A program made the position numbers and the translations under genes. From Halobacteriales archaeon (GTDB lineage Archaea; Halobacteriota; Halobacteria; Halorutilales; JAHENH01), in assembly GCA_018609935.1 (NCBI GenBank), contig JAHENH010000076.1, forward strand, positions 7,109 to 71,108: a stretch of DNA of 64,000 nucleotides. Reading direction: 5' to 3'. This document shows positions 47,116-56,138 of this stretch, one piece after another. Under the pieces are notes generated by a model, which worked only from the letters and a program-made list of their open reading frames with translations, did no database searches and had not been told where the DNA came from. Each line of letters begins with the position of its first letter. Position 1 is the first letter of the stretch.

Positions 47116-48279
47116 TTATCCTCTCATAATTTTTGAGTTTGATTCTATTCTATCTGATATTACGGATCCACCTTCTATTTCTGTATTTCTCCCTACTATG
47201 GATCCAGGATGTACAGTTACATTTCCTCCTAGTTTTGTGTTGTCTCCAAATACACCACCAAGGTCTACATTTCTATGTATTGTGTCGTCTATTGGTATGT
47301 CGGTTGTTCCTCCAGGTATTGTTGTGTTGGGGCCTATTTCTGTGTTTTCAGCTATTATACAGTCTTTTATTATTGTTCCTGGCTTTATTGTAGAGTCAGA
47401 CATAATTATAGAATTAGATATTACAGCGTTCGCCCCCACCTCAACATTATCACCAATAGACACTCCACGCAAAACAGTAGCATTAGCCCTAACTCTAGTA
47501 TCATCTCCAACTACTGTATTAGAAGATATAGATGCTGTATCATCTATCTTTGCAGAACTATTGTGTTTTTGTTTTTTTGTGTCTAGCATTGTTGAGTTTA
47601 CGGTTAGTATATCCCATAGATAAGAGACATCCACCCACAAACCACTATAACGAACTGTCTCAATCTTATCCTGTTCTATAAGACTATTAAGTGTTGCAGG
47701 AAGAGCTATTTCTCCCTCTATTCGTTCATCTGTATTTCTTATAGCAGTAAATATATCTGGAGAAAAAAGATAGACTCCAGCATTTATAAGGTTAGAGGTA
47801 ACCTCATACTGAGGAGGTTTTTCAGAAATAGATGTGATATCTCTTCCATTATATTCTATGACTCCATAATTACTCGGCTGATCAGATCTAGTAACAACCA
47901 ATGCCTCCCTATCCGGCTTTTGATTTATTAGGTTTTCTATGGCGTTGGATTCAACTATACGATCTCCATTAAGGACAATAAATGGTTGTTCTATATAGTC
48001 TTCAGCTTGTAGTATTGCATGTCCGGTTCCAAGCTGTTTTCTTTGGACTGCATACTCAATATTTATACTCCAATTATCCCCATCACCAAAATAGTTCTGT
48101 ATACGTTCACGTTTATATCCAACAACAAACACGATATCAGTTATACCTGCATCAATACATGCGTCAACAACATATTCAAGTAGTGGACGGTTAGCAATAG
48201 GTATCATGGGTTTGGGTCGTACTTCTGTTAGGGGTTCTAGTCGTTTTCCTTCTCCTGCTGTGAGTATTACAGCCTTCAT
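47116..48279 (-). CDS. Bifunctional-type sugar-1-phosphate nucleotidyltransferase, GlmU/AglF-like
   Basis: This 387-residue protein has the transferase motif TAGEGKRLEPLTEVRPKPM, then LGTGHAI and NGDRI, and a C-terminal left-handed beta-helix with many hexapeptide turns (for example GDNVEVGANAVI, SSTIKPGTII-like). It is the closer neighbour of glmS (six bases). Which sugar it activates (glucosamine-1-P, GlcNAc-1-P or glucose-1-P) cannot be decided. It is similar in plan to the next gene, so one may handle uridylylation and the other acetylation or another sugar. Confidence 0.88.
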   Translation of the reverse strand: MKAVILTAGEGKRLEPLTEVRPKPMIPIANRPLLEYVVDACIDAGITDIVFVVGYKRERIQNYFGDGDNWSINIEYAVQRKQLGTGHAILQAEDYIEQPFIVLNGDRIVESNAIENLINQKPDREALVVTRSDQPSNYGVIEYNGRDITSISEKPPQYEVTSNLINAGVYLFSPDIFTAIRNTDERIEGEIALPATLNSLIEQDKIETVRYSGLWVDVSYLWDILTVNSTMLDTKKQKHNSSAKIDDTASISSNTVVGDDTRVRANATVLRGVSIGDNVEVGANAVISNSIIMSDSTIKPGTIIKDCIIAENTEIGPNTTIPGGTTDIPIDDTIHRNVDLGGVFGDNTKLGGNVTVHPGSIVGRNTEIEGGSVISDRIESNSKIMRG

Positions 48280-48319
48280 ACCTAGACACCAAAAACAAGG
48301 TTTTGTTTCATTGTTTGTT

Positions 48320-49513
48320 TTAGTTTTCTTTTAGTATGGTTTCTCCCGGATATGTAGTTTCCTCTGTATCTAGTTTTATTCCAGCATTCAAACTGGTATT
48401 TATTCCAGTTTTAACGTTATCACCAACTACTACACCAAGTTTTCTCCTACCACTATCTGTCAATTCATTTTTTATTTTCATTTTTATGTTTTTTTCATCA
48501 TGGCGTAGATTAGCAACCTTTGTACCAGCCCCAAAATTTACATCCTGTCCAAGAATGCTATCACCAACATATGATAGATGACCTACAGTGGATCCATCCA
48601 TAAGTATAGAGTTTTTTATCTCTACAGCATTACCAACACGGACACCACTACCAACAAATGTATGTCCTCTTATATAGCAGTTCGGACCAATATCTGAACT
48701 ATCACCAATATATGCTGGTCCCTCAATATATGTACCAGATCTAACCCTACATCCACTATCTATATAGACATCTCCATTTATTATGACGTTTTCCTCTATA
48801 TTTCCCTCTATAGACCTAGAAATATTGTCTAATAATGTTTCGTTTGCGTCCAAGAGGTCCCATGGTCTACCAACATCTAACCACACACCACTATATACTA
48901 CAGGAGTTACCTCTTGTATTTTACAGAGAGAAGATATGGCGTCTGTAATTTCATATTCTCCTCTCTCAGTTTTTTCTAGATCTTCTAAAAAATCGAATAT
49001 TTCTGGTGTGAAAACATAGATTCCAAGATTAGCAAGACTAGATGGAGGATCCCCTGGTTTCTCAATTATACCTTCAATCCCTCCATCTTCACTATTGGTT
49101 TTTACGACACCGAACATTTCTGGATTTTCTACACGTTTTACAGCGATACCAGAACCATCAACAGAAACAAGTCTCTCTATTAGATCACTGGTTATTAGAC
49201 AGTCTCCATTTAATACAATAAATCTATCTCCTATTCGGTTTTGAGGTTGTTTTACTGCATGTCCTGTGCCAAGCTGTCTATCCTGCACAACATATTCAAT
49301 ATTCGTTTCTTTGTATTTTTCTCCGAAGTAGTTCTTTATTTGGTGTTTTTTATATCCGGTAACAAGTATATATTCATCTATATATTCAATTGATGCATCT
49401 AGTATGTGTTGGAGTAGTGGTTTTCCTGCAACTGGAAGCATAGGTTTGGGCCTTGTATTTGTTAGTGGACGCATCCTTGTTCCTTGTCCTGCAGCAAGTA
49501 TTACTGCCTTCAT
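48320..49513 (-). CDS. Bifunctional sugar-1-phosphate nucleotidylyltransferase/acetyltransferase, GlmU-like
   Basis: This 397-residue protein begins MKAVILAAGQGTRMRPLTNT with RPKPMLPVAGKP, typical of the archaeal GlmU family. The C-terminal beta-helix includes VNFGAGTKVANLRHDE and LGVVVGDNVKTGINTSLN, the acetyltransferase-active part of archaeal GlmU. It probably converts GlcN-1-P to UDP-GlcNAc, taking the product of the GlmS path. Its start overlaps the stop of the upstream epimerase by four bases. Confidence 0.9.
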   Translation of the reverse strand: MKAVILAAGQGTRMRPLTNTRPKPMLPVAGKPLLQHILDASIEYIDEYILVTGYKKHQIKNYFGEKYKETNIEYVVQDRQLGTGHAVKQPQNRIGDRFIVLNGDCLITSDLIERLVSVDGSGIAVKRVENPEMFGVVKTNSEDGGIEGIIEKPGDPPSSLANLGIYVFTPEIFDFLEDLEKTERGEYEITDAISSLCKIQEVTPVVYSGVWLDVGRPWDLLDANETLLDNISRSIEGNIEENVIINGDVYIDSGCRVRSGTYIEGPAYIGDSSDIGPNCYIRGHTFVGSGVRVGNAVEIKNSILMDGSTVGHLSYVGDSILGQDVNFGAGTKVANLRHDEKNIKMKIKNELTDSGRRKLGVVVGDNVKTGINTSLNAGIKLDTEETTYPGETILKEN

Positions 49514-50463
49514 TCTACCATCTCCCGTATAGCATCTTCAATTGAATATTCTGTCTGAAAACCAATTTCTTTTTTTGCTTTTTTTGTATCTACTGTAAAA
49601 TCTTCTCCTGCAGCTTCATCTCCCCTAGGATTTTCCACCAACTCAATCTCAGGACTATATCCAAGCCTTTTGTCTACAACCCTCTGTACAGTTTTTGCTA
49701 TGTCTAGTATGCTTCTATCATCGCCACTAGCCAAAGGAAACGTTACACTACCGTTTTTTTCTGTATTTATTAGTTTATTTATTGATTTTAGGTAGGCATT
49801 TGCCACATCTTTTACGTGTATAAAATCTCTTGCTTGAGTTCCAGGTTTGTGTACAGTTAGAGGTTCTTTGTTTAGTGCTTTTTCTACAAAGATATTAATT
49901 ACAGTCTGTTTATCAATCTTTTTTCCATTTATTGTGTGGTGTCCATAAAGATTTGATTTTATGTATATATGTGCAGGAAATCTATCCTGTGATAGTTGTT
50001 TTATGTCTTGTTCGTTCATTGCTTTTGTTAATCCATAATGGTTTACTGGGTCTCTTGGGTGGTCTGCTGATATAGGGAATTGTTTGGGTTCTCCTATTAT
50101 CGCCATACTACATGGGAAGACAATTGGTGTGTTGTTTTCTCTACATATCCAAGCTATATTTTCTGTACCACTCACGTTTACATCAAATGCAAGTTCAGAG
50201 TTTTCACTACAATCCTCAACACCACTTATAGCTCCAAGATGTAAAATAACATCAACACCATCAAAAACCTCTCTTATGTCTTCTCTATTTCGTATATCAA
50301 TGTCTCTTATTTTTTGTCCTTGTATTTGTTTTCCAGTTATTTGTGGCGAATAAAAATTGTCTATAGCAACAACGTTATCCCCACGATCTAATAATTTTTT
50401 TGTGGTTCTGGATCCTATATATCCTGCAGCACCACTAACGCCTACATCTATTGTTTCAGACAT
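49510..50463 (-). CDS. NAD-dependent sugar-nucleotide epimerase/dehydratase
   Basis: This 317-residue extended SDR has GAAGYIG (11-17), catalytic Ser119 in PCSMAI and Tyr143/Lys147 in YGLTK. It resembles UDP-glucose 4-epimerase-like enzymes; the exact reaction is open. Six bases separate it from the upstream epimerase and it overlaps the GlmU-like gene by four bases. Confidence 0.87.
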   Translation of the reverse strand: MSETIDVGVSGAAGYIGSRTTKKLLDRGDNVVAIDNFYSPQITGKQIQGQKIRDIDIRNREDIREVFDGVDVILHLGAISGVEDCSENSELAFDVNVSGTENIAWICRENNTPIVFPCSMAIIGEPKQFPISADHPRDPVNHYGLTKAMNEQDIKQLSQDRFPAHIYIKSNLYGHHTINGKKIDKQTVINIFVEKALNKEPLTVHKPGTQARDFIHVKDVANAYLKSINKLINTEKNGSVTFPLASGDDRSILDIAKTVQRVVDKRLGYSPEIELVENPRGDEAAGEDFTVDTKKAKKEIGFQTEYSIEDAIREMVE

Positions 50464-50469
50464 ATATAC

Positions 50470-51393
50470 CTATATTTTGTGCAGTTCATTTTTTCTATAT
50501 AGAGGATTTTCAAACTTTTCTATTAGTTCTTCTATTCCATCTTTTAGAGTAAAGTTTGGTTTTAATCCATGTTTTTGTGCTTTAGAAAAATCAACACGAT
50601 ATGAAGGTCCAGAATCCTTATCTAACTGATATTCTATCCCTATATCTTTATCTATTTCTTTTATTGTTTTGGCTATTTCTTTTATCTTGAGGTTCTTCCA
50701 GCCAATATTATATATATCCGTGGGCCAATCAACTGACTCTAATATTGTTTTTGCGGTGTCTTTTACATGGATGAATGGACGCCAATTACTACCTTCCCCA
50801 TACACAGTTAATGGTTCACCCATAACTGCTCTAAACACAAATGAATTAACAACAAGATTAAAACGAACTCCTGGGCTCCACCCAAAATTTGTAGCAGGCC
50901 TCAAAACCACAGGATTCAGAGGACTATCCATACATAACTTTTCAGCTTTAAGTTTAGATCTAGCATATGGATTCCTAGGATCTGCACTGTCATCTTCAAT
51001 TAGATCCCGGGAGCTGTATGTGTCTCCATATACATTACAGGAACTAACAAAAACAAAAGAAACATCAACACCACGGCTTTCCAATACTTCTAGTATTTTT
51101 TTTGTACCTCCAGTGTTGATGCTTTCTACCTTGTCGGGTATTTCATGTGATTTGTCGGCACCAGTACGTGCTGCAAGATGAAATACAACATCAACACCAT
51201 CTATAGCCCTCTCTACAGTTTTTTTGTCTCTAATATCTCCTCGGATGAACTCTATATCTGTAAACCCAAAAAGGTTCCTTGGACTAGATAAAGATAGATT
51301 GTCTAGGATCCTAACAGAATTCCCTCTTTTTTGTATGAGATATGCTAGTTGTGTTCCTATATATCCAGCGCCACCAGTTATTAAGGCTTTAAT
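50470..51393 (-). CDS. NAD-dependent epimerase with apparent ATT start codon
   Basis: This 307-residue extended SDR reads IKALITGGAGYIGTQLAYL from an ATT at 51391-51393. No ATG, GTG or TTG is available before the nucleotide-binding motif; the codon before the preceding CAG is a stop. The ATT overlaps the TAA stop of the sulfoquinovose synthase gene by one base. Family marks are GGAGYIG, HLAARTGADK, SSCNVYGD and NPYARSKLKAE. The first in-frame ATG (51084) would remove the whole NAD-binding strand. Either the gene uses a rare start or a start mutation or base error is present. Confidence 0.82.
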   Translation of the reverse strand: MKALITGGAGYIGTQLAYLIQKRGNSVRILDNLSLSSPRNLFGFTDIEFIRGDIRDKKTVERAIDGVDVVFHLAARTGADKSHEIPDKVESINTGGTKKILEVLESRGVDVSFVFVSSCNVYGDTYSSRDLIEDDSADPRNPYARSKLKAEKLCMDSPLNPVVLRPATNFGWSPGVRFNLVVNSFVFRAVMGEPLTVYGEGSNWRPFIHVKDTAKTILESVDWPTDIYNIGWKNLKIKEIAKTIKEIDKDIGIEYQLDKDSGPSYRVDFSKAQKHGLKPNFTLKDGIEELIEKFENPLYRKNELHKI

Positions 51394-52540
51394 CTGTCAA
51401 CACCCCAGGCAGAAACCTATCTTCATGTGCTTTTATACGGCTTTGATATTCCATTAAATCTTCTAAGATGTCACGTATACCTTCCTCTAATGTTTGTCTT
51501 TGGTTTCCTCCAAGTAAATCCATAAACTTACTGTTTTCTATCTCCATTTTGTGTTGTTCATCTTCCTCACGTGGATTCTCAAAATGCTCTATGTCTGGAT
51601 CCAAACCAAACTCTCTACCTACCTCCTGTATAGTTTCTGCAAGCTCAACAATAGCAACAGGGCGAGTAACCTGGTTATAAACATCCACACTATCACCATC
51701 ACCACTATATCCATTTTCAACAGCTCTCTTTAGGCTCTCTACAGCATCCTGTAGACTAACCATAGGTTTCCGTTGTTCTCCCTTACCATATACAGTAATT
51801 GGGTATCCAGGAACAGCTTGGGCGCAGAATCTGTTTACGACAGTACCAAAATAATAATCAAAATCAAATCTTGTAGGACTACTATAAGAGTTTGTTTCTT
51901 CTGTCTGTGTACCATATACAATAGCAGTACGTATGTCGGTTATGGGTTGATCCCAATTAGTAACAGCAAGCCTTAGATTCGCCCCATCAAAGGACTTAGT
52001 ATTGTGATACCAACTCCCTGCCATATTAGGAAACGGAACATAATCTTCGTCTCCTTTTCTTTCTACGTTTAGGCCCCCTTCAGGTATCTCAAAACTGGGA
52101 GAGCCATATACTCCTGTTGTTGTCGTTTCTATTAGGTGTGTGTCTTCTAGGTCGTTTTCTTTGAGTCCGTGTAGGAGGTTTATGTTCATTGATATGTTGT
52201 TTTTTTGTGTGTAGAGTGCTCTTTCTCCGTTTATTGATGAGTAGGGGGCACTTGGTTGTGCTGCTAGGTGTAGTATTGTTTCTGGTTCGTATACTGTTAG
52301 TAGTTGGTCTACGTTTTCCTTTTTTGAGAGGTCTGTTTGTATGTATGAGATGTTTTGTTTTGTGTTGAATCTTGTTTGTGGGTTTTGTATTGGTATTGCT
52401 GATTTGCTTCCTGATTGTTCTACCCATTTTCTGCGTGCTTGGTTGTCTACTCCGATTATTCGTTGGTCTAGGGTTTCTGATAATCTTAGTACAGTTGGCC
52501 ATCCTAGATAGCCGTCTGCTCCTGTAACCAAAACAGTCAT
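51389..52540 (-). CDS. UDP-sulfoquinovose synthase (SQD1/Agl3-like)
   Basis: This 383-residue extended SDR is recognised by features special to SQD1: AAQPSAPYSSINGERALYTQ, ETTTTGVYGSP, the catalytic YHNTK (Tyr178, Lys182) and RFDFDYYFGTVVNRFCAQ with PITVYGKGEQRKP. SQD1 makes UDP-sulfoquinovose from UDP-glucose and sulfite; Agl3 of Sulfolobus uses it for S-layer glycans. It leads the operon. The first 140 codons are A+C-rich on the coding strand and the rest is G+T-rich, a sharp change near 52110. Confidence 0.9.
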   Translation of the reverse strand: MTVLVTGADGYLGWPTVLRLSETLDQRIIGVDNQARRKWVEQSGSKSAIPIQNPQTRFNTKQNISYIQTDLSKKENVDQLLTVYEPETILHLAAQPSAPYSSINGERALYTQKNNISMNINLLHGLKENDLEDTHLIETTTTGVYGSPSFEIPEGGLNVERKGDEDYVPFPNMAGSWYHNTKSFDGANLRLAVTNWDQPITDIRTAIVYGTQTEETNSYSSPTRFDFDYYFGTVVNRFCAQAVPGYPITVYGKGEQRKPMVSLQDAVESLKRAVENGYSGDGDSVDVYNQVTRPVAIVELAETIQEVGREFGLDPDIEHFENPREEDEQHKMEIENSKFMDLLGGNQRQTLEEGIRDILEDLMEYQSRIKAHEDRFLPGVLTD

Positions 52541-52692
52541 AGTTACTCAAAACTTTAGTAACTAAACTATATAAATATCTAGGAAACACCTCAAAAACAC
52601 AACACAAAATACCCAACAAAAACATCCAAAAACAAATAAACCACAAATAAAAAAATAAACCAACTATAATTCTAAAAATATACCGTTTGTAT

Positions 52693-53535
52693 TTAGGCCG
52701 GTGTACTGTCGTACCCCCAAATTAAATCAAAATACCGTTTTAATCCTGCCACAAAGCTACCATGCTCTGTTATAGCCGCCTGCCTCATATAATTAGGAAC
52801 ATTCTCCTCATCAACAAGTAATATTGCTTTTCCACTATCATACTCCATACTTGGATCTATAAACGTCCCGCGCCACGGAAGATACTCATCACTATATCGT
52901 AGATTTATGTCTGGATAATCCCTATGGATTTGTCTTACTATTTCTGCCTGTCTATCCTTATTTTCTGATTCAATATGATCTGGATGTAACAACAATACAT
53001 TTATTTTAGTTTCTCTTTCTAATGCATCTTCTACTGCAGGTTTAACAGAATCAAAGAATCCAAAACTCTTTGTTAATACATATATATTTTCTTTTGCATT
53101 ATGGTATAGTTGCCGTGTTTCTCTTTCACTTTCTTCTCCTACATCTACAACATAAAATAATTCCTCCGTTGGAGTAATATCCTCACTTGCCTGTTCATAT
53201 AGAGATTGAAATTTTTCTAGAAATTCTGGTTTTATTTCTTTGATTTGTTTTTGGAAAGATTCGTATCTTTGTCTTTGATTTTCTATTGCTCTATCAAGAA
53301 TTCTTTCCGGTTTTTTCGGTTGATATACTTTCGGACGTCCTGGTATTATTTTTATGTATCCTTGATCGGATAGAGATTCTAGGACGCCGTATATTCTTGC
53401 TTTGGGTATTCCTGTAGCTTCAGATAGGTCAGGTGCAGTAGTTCTACCTAGTGTTAATAGTTTTTCTAGGGTTTTTATTTCATATTCTGTAAGATCTAAG
53501 GTTTCTAGTAAGTTTTCGGTGGTTTCTTTTGTCAT
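52693..53535 (-). CDS. TrmB family transcriptional regulator
   Basis: This 280-residue regulator has a TrmB winged helix (residues about 10-75: LTEYEIKTLEKLLTLGRTTA, SEATGIPKARIYGVLESL) and a coiled-coil then effector domain (about 120-280). TrmB proteins sense sugars and control transport or glycolysis genes. It lies divergent from the small GCTEIWE protein gene, with 77 bases between. Confidence 0.9.
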   Translation of the reverse strand: MTKETTENLLETLDLTEYEIKTLEKLLTLGRTTAPDLSEATGIPKARIYGVLESLSDQGYIKIIPGRPKVYQPKKPERILDRAIENQRQRYESFQKQIKEIKPEFLEKFQSLYEQASEDITPTEELFYVVDVGEESERETRQLYHNAKENIYVLTKSFGFFDSVKPAVEDALERETKINVLLLHPDHIESENKDRQAEIVRQIHRDYPDINLRYSDEYLPWRGTFIDPSMEYDSGKAILLVDEENVPNYMRQAAITEHGSFVAGLKRYFDLIWGYDSTPA

Positions 53536-53612
53536 CTTTACTATAGATGTTTATATATATGTTGGGGGTGTCCAAAAGGTTTTTATATACAATAGAAACT
53601 ATAGTTACTCAA

Positions 53613-53765
53613 ATGATGAGTAAACAAGAAAAGGATCCAGATAAAAAAACAAAAAAACAAAACCAAGACACAGACCACCTAAAAGACCTAGAAGACGGAA
53701 TAGGATGTACTGAAATCTGGGAAAAACTAAGCGAAAAACGCAAAAAACAAAAAACAAACAAATAA
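53613..53765 (+). CDS. Small conserved haloarchaeal-type protein with GCTEIWE motif
   Basis: About 50 residues. The middle DLEDGIGCTEIWEKLSEKR resembles a short uncharacterised haloarchaeal protein family with D-G-x-GCTEIWE-x-LSE. Both ends are Lys/Gln-rich. Start is the ATG at 53613 (or 53616); 22 upstream codons in frame look non-coding. It is divergent from trmB and precedes uspA. Function unknown; the single Cys is conserved in the family as I remember it. Confidence 0.6.
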   Translation: MMSKQEKDPDKKTKKQNQDTDHLKDLEDGIGCTEIWEKLSEKRKKQKTNK

Positions 53766-53855
53766 AAAACAACATCTCTATAGATTCCTTCTTATATTTT
53801 TTTCTTTTCTATCCACCATATTTATTTTCAACAAACCATAATTCAACAAACATAG

Positions 53856-54353
53856 ATGTATGATGACATATTAATTCCTACAGACGGAAGTCCAGAAATG
53901 GCTACAGCCCTAAAACATGGGATACACCAAGCAAAACAAAACAACTCAACAATACACGCACTCTATGTAATAGACCTAAGGTCCTATATAATGCTACCAG
54001 AAGAAACCCAAAAAAGAGTTATGCAACTATTAAAAAAAGAAGGACAAAACGCCATAAACCAACTAGAACAAAAAACAAAAGAAACAGACATAGAAATAAC
54101 TACAGAAATAAAACAAGGAGTACCCCATGAAAAAATACTAGAATACACAGACGAAAACGATATCGACCTGATAGTTATGGGGACCCACGGAAGAACAGGA
54201 GAGAAAAAAAGGATAGTAGGAAGTATAGCAGAAGAAGTAGTACGAAAATCAGAAATACCAGTCCTCACAACCAGAATGGAAAAACAAAAAACACAAGACG
54301 AAAAACAAAAACAGGAAGAAATACCAGAAGAACAACAAAGATACATAGGCTAA
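53856..54353 (+). CDS. Universal stress protein, UspA family
   Basis: This 165-residue protein has the UspA fold: YDDILIPTDGSPEM at the N-terminus and the ATP-binding GTHGRTGEKKRIVGSIAEEV (G-2x-G-9x-G-S) near residue 110-130. It likely binds ATP and helps survive stress. A Lys/Gln/Glu-rich tail of about 25 residues follows the domain. Stand-alone. Confidence 0.93.
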   Translation: MYDDILIPTDGSPEMATALKHGIHQAKQNNSTIHALYVIDLRSYIMLPEETQKRVMQLLKKEGQNAINQLEQKTKETDIEITTEIKQGVPHEKILEYTDENDIDLIVMGTHGRTGEKKRIVGSIAEEVVRKSEIPVLTTRMEKQKTQDEKQKQEEIPEEQQRYIG

Positions 54354-54694
54354 AACACAAATACAAACCAAAAAATCAGGACAATAAAACAGAAAAACTA
54401 AAAATATAGAGCTGAAAAAGAAATAAAGACTCCTACCAGATTTTATCCTATTGCTTCTGAACCCACAAATTCTAGATCATCTGGACCCATCACATCTAGA
54501 TCTTTATTATGTTTAATACCGTTCTGGACTTTTACCAATATGCCCACCTAAAATTTCAGCTATAGACATTATTCATAGAATTTCTTTTATTTTTCCTTCT
54601 ATATTTCTTTTTTTTAATTGCTAGAATTTTTGGATTTTTCTAATATTTCTTCTATGAGGGCTTCTATTAATTTTTTAAAGTTTTAGAATGGATG
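54354..54694. other. Intergenic region, possibly holding a decayed gene
   Basis: About 340 bases between the convergent uspA and PPOX genes. On the minus strand short stretches look coding: KLIEALIEEILEKSKNSSN, then MSIAEILGGHIGKSPERY, then (shifted) DLDVMGPDDLEFVGSEAIG. They cannot be joined into one frame and match no family I know. Confidence 0.35.
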
Positions 54695-55132
54695 TCAATT
54701 TGTTTTTCTTCCCGTTATCTCATCTACTATGAGTTTATATATGGTGAATTCTATTTCTTCTATAGAGTCTTCCCATATACCAAGTAAGGGAACTTCAGCC
54801 CTAGAAAGTTGTCTAACAATATCTATATCCATATCATCTTCATCTATACTTTCCATAGTTCCTTTAGCTATGACGCTCTTCCAATCTCCATTTATTTTAT
54901 CATATAAAACAGCACGTGTTTTAGCATCTTCCTCTATGAAGTCTTTTTTTTCACTATCTTCCGTAAAACCAAGTCTAAAATAAAACAAACCAGAACTATC
55001 ATCATAACCATAAGATACAGGGATGGAATAAGGAACACCATCTTTTGCTAGACTTAAAACACAAGTTCCCTTTTCACCAACAAAACTATCTATCTCCTCT
55101 CCAGACATTTCTATAGACTCATTACTTTCCAT
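54695..55132 (-). CDS. Pyridoxamine 5'-phosphate oxidase family protein
   Basis: This 145-residue split-barrel flavin-binding protein has GTCVLSLAKDGVPYSIPVSYGYD and a central FYFRLGFTEDSEKK, then SVIAKGTME. The pattern matches haloarchaeal PPOX-class proteins rather than true PdxH. The substrate is unknown. It has a normal length for this subfamily. Confidence 0.85.
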   Translation of the reverse strand: MESNESIEMSGEEIDSFVGEKGTCVLSLAKDGVPYSIPVSYGYDDSSGLFYFRLGFTEDSEKKDFIEEDAKTRAVLYDKINGDWKSVIAKGTMESIDEDDMDIDIVRQLSRAEVPLLGIWEDSIEEIEFTIYKLIVDEITGRKTN

Positions 55133-55420
55133 TTTATTTCACGTCTATTATATCTGGCCCCTAAACAGATAAATATTTGATACCTACCACAAAAGAAATA
55201 CATACACTCCAAAAGTATAGAAATAAATTCATCAAAATATTTCGCTGTCCTATATCATCCCAATACAAAAAATATTTTTTCAATAATTCCTAGCTTGCAG
55301 GAACAGTTTAGTTCACATAAATTTAATAAATACTATAGTATATATAACTGGATTTTCCTTATTCTATCTATATATTTATAATAGCGGAAGACTTTTCAGA
55401 ACGTGGTCCACTGATTACCT

Positions 55421-56023
55421 ATGGCAGAATCCTCCACATCCGAGTTTTCATCAACCTCCTATGAAATCTCCACGGTTGATCTCGACGACGACTATTATGA
55501 GGTAAAACAGTCAGTCATACGAAACAAATATGCTGTTCAGGACAGCACTGGAAATACTGTTTTGCGTGGAAAGCAGAAGATGTTCAAGATGAAAGAGGAA
55601 TTCCCATTTGTTACTGGTGATAAAGAAGACGCGTTCACAGTTAAGGCCGGCAACATACTCGATGTAGCTGGAAACTACACCATAACAGATGCAGGTACTG
55701 GAGAAGACATCGTCGTTCTTGACGAGGACCTATCATTGTTTGTCGAAAACTGGGCAATTCGAGACCCAGACACGGGGGAGACACTTGCAACAATTAAGTC
55801 CAAGAATAAACTTCTCTCTGCACTCCGACATCTTATCTCTATTGCGAACTTAATTCCGAACAAATACGAAATTTTCGACGCTGACGGAAACCACGTTGGT
55901 AACATCGACGGAAAACTCTCAATACAAGACACCTATACAGTAAACATCGACGACTCTAGTAATATCCCAAAAGAAGCTGTGATAGCTGCAGCATGTATTC
56001 TTGATGCCCTAGAAAACAAATAA
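55421..56023 (+). CDS. LURP-one-related family protein
   Basis: This 200-residue protein resembles LURP-one/Tubby-like beta barrels: YEVKQSVIRNKYAVQDSTGN, then KQKMFKMKEEF and the repeating NKYEIFDADGNHVGNI unit. The function of archaeal members is unknown; lipid or membrane association is assumed. Its codons end in G/C far more than in neighbours (GATCTCGACGACGAC, ACGGGGGAGACA) and Lys is used less. It therefore looks recently acquired, probably from a normal high-GC haloarchaeon. Confidence 0.82.
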   Translation: MAESSTSEFSSTSYEISTVDLDDDYYEVKQSVIRNKYAVQDSTGNTVLRGKQKMFKMKEEFPFVTGDKEDAFTVKAGNILDVAGNYTITDAGTGEDIVVLDEDLSLFVENWAIRDPDTGETLATIKSKNKLLSALRHLISIANLIPNKYEIFDADGNHVGNIDGKLSIQDTYTVNIDDSSNIPKEAVIAAACILDALENK

Positions 56024-56138
56024 TTTCTTATAAACTATCTACATCAACTTAAATCTCTTTTTAGTATAAAGACTAACTTTCTATATATTGTTTTTTATTT
56101 GTTTGTTTTTTTATATGTGGGGCCTGAAATGTTTAGTT

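Noticed and set aside
54684..54700. GGATGTCAA-like string near the PPOX stop as an IS right end
   Set aside because: No hairpin or GATTC box precedes it; chance similarity is likely.
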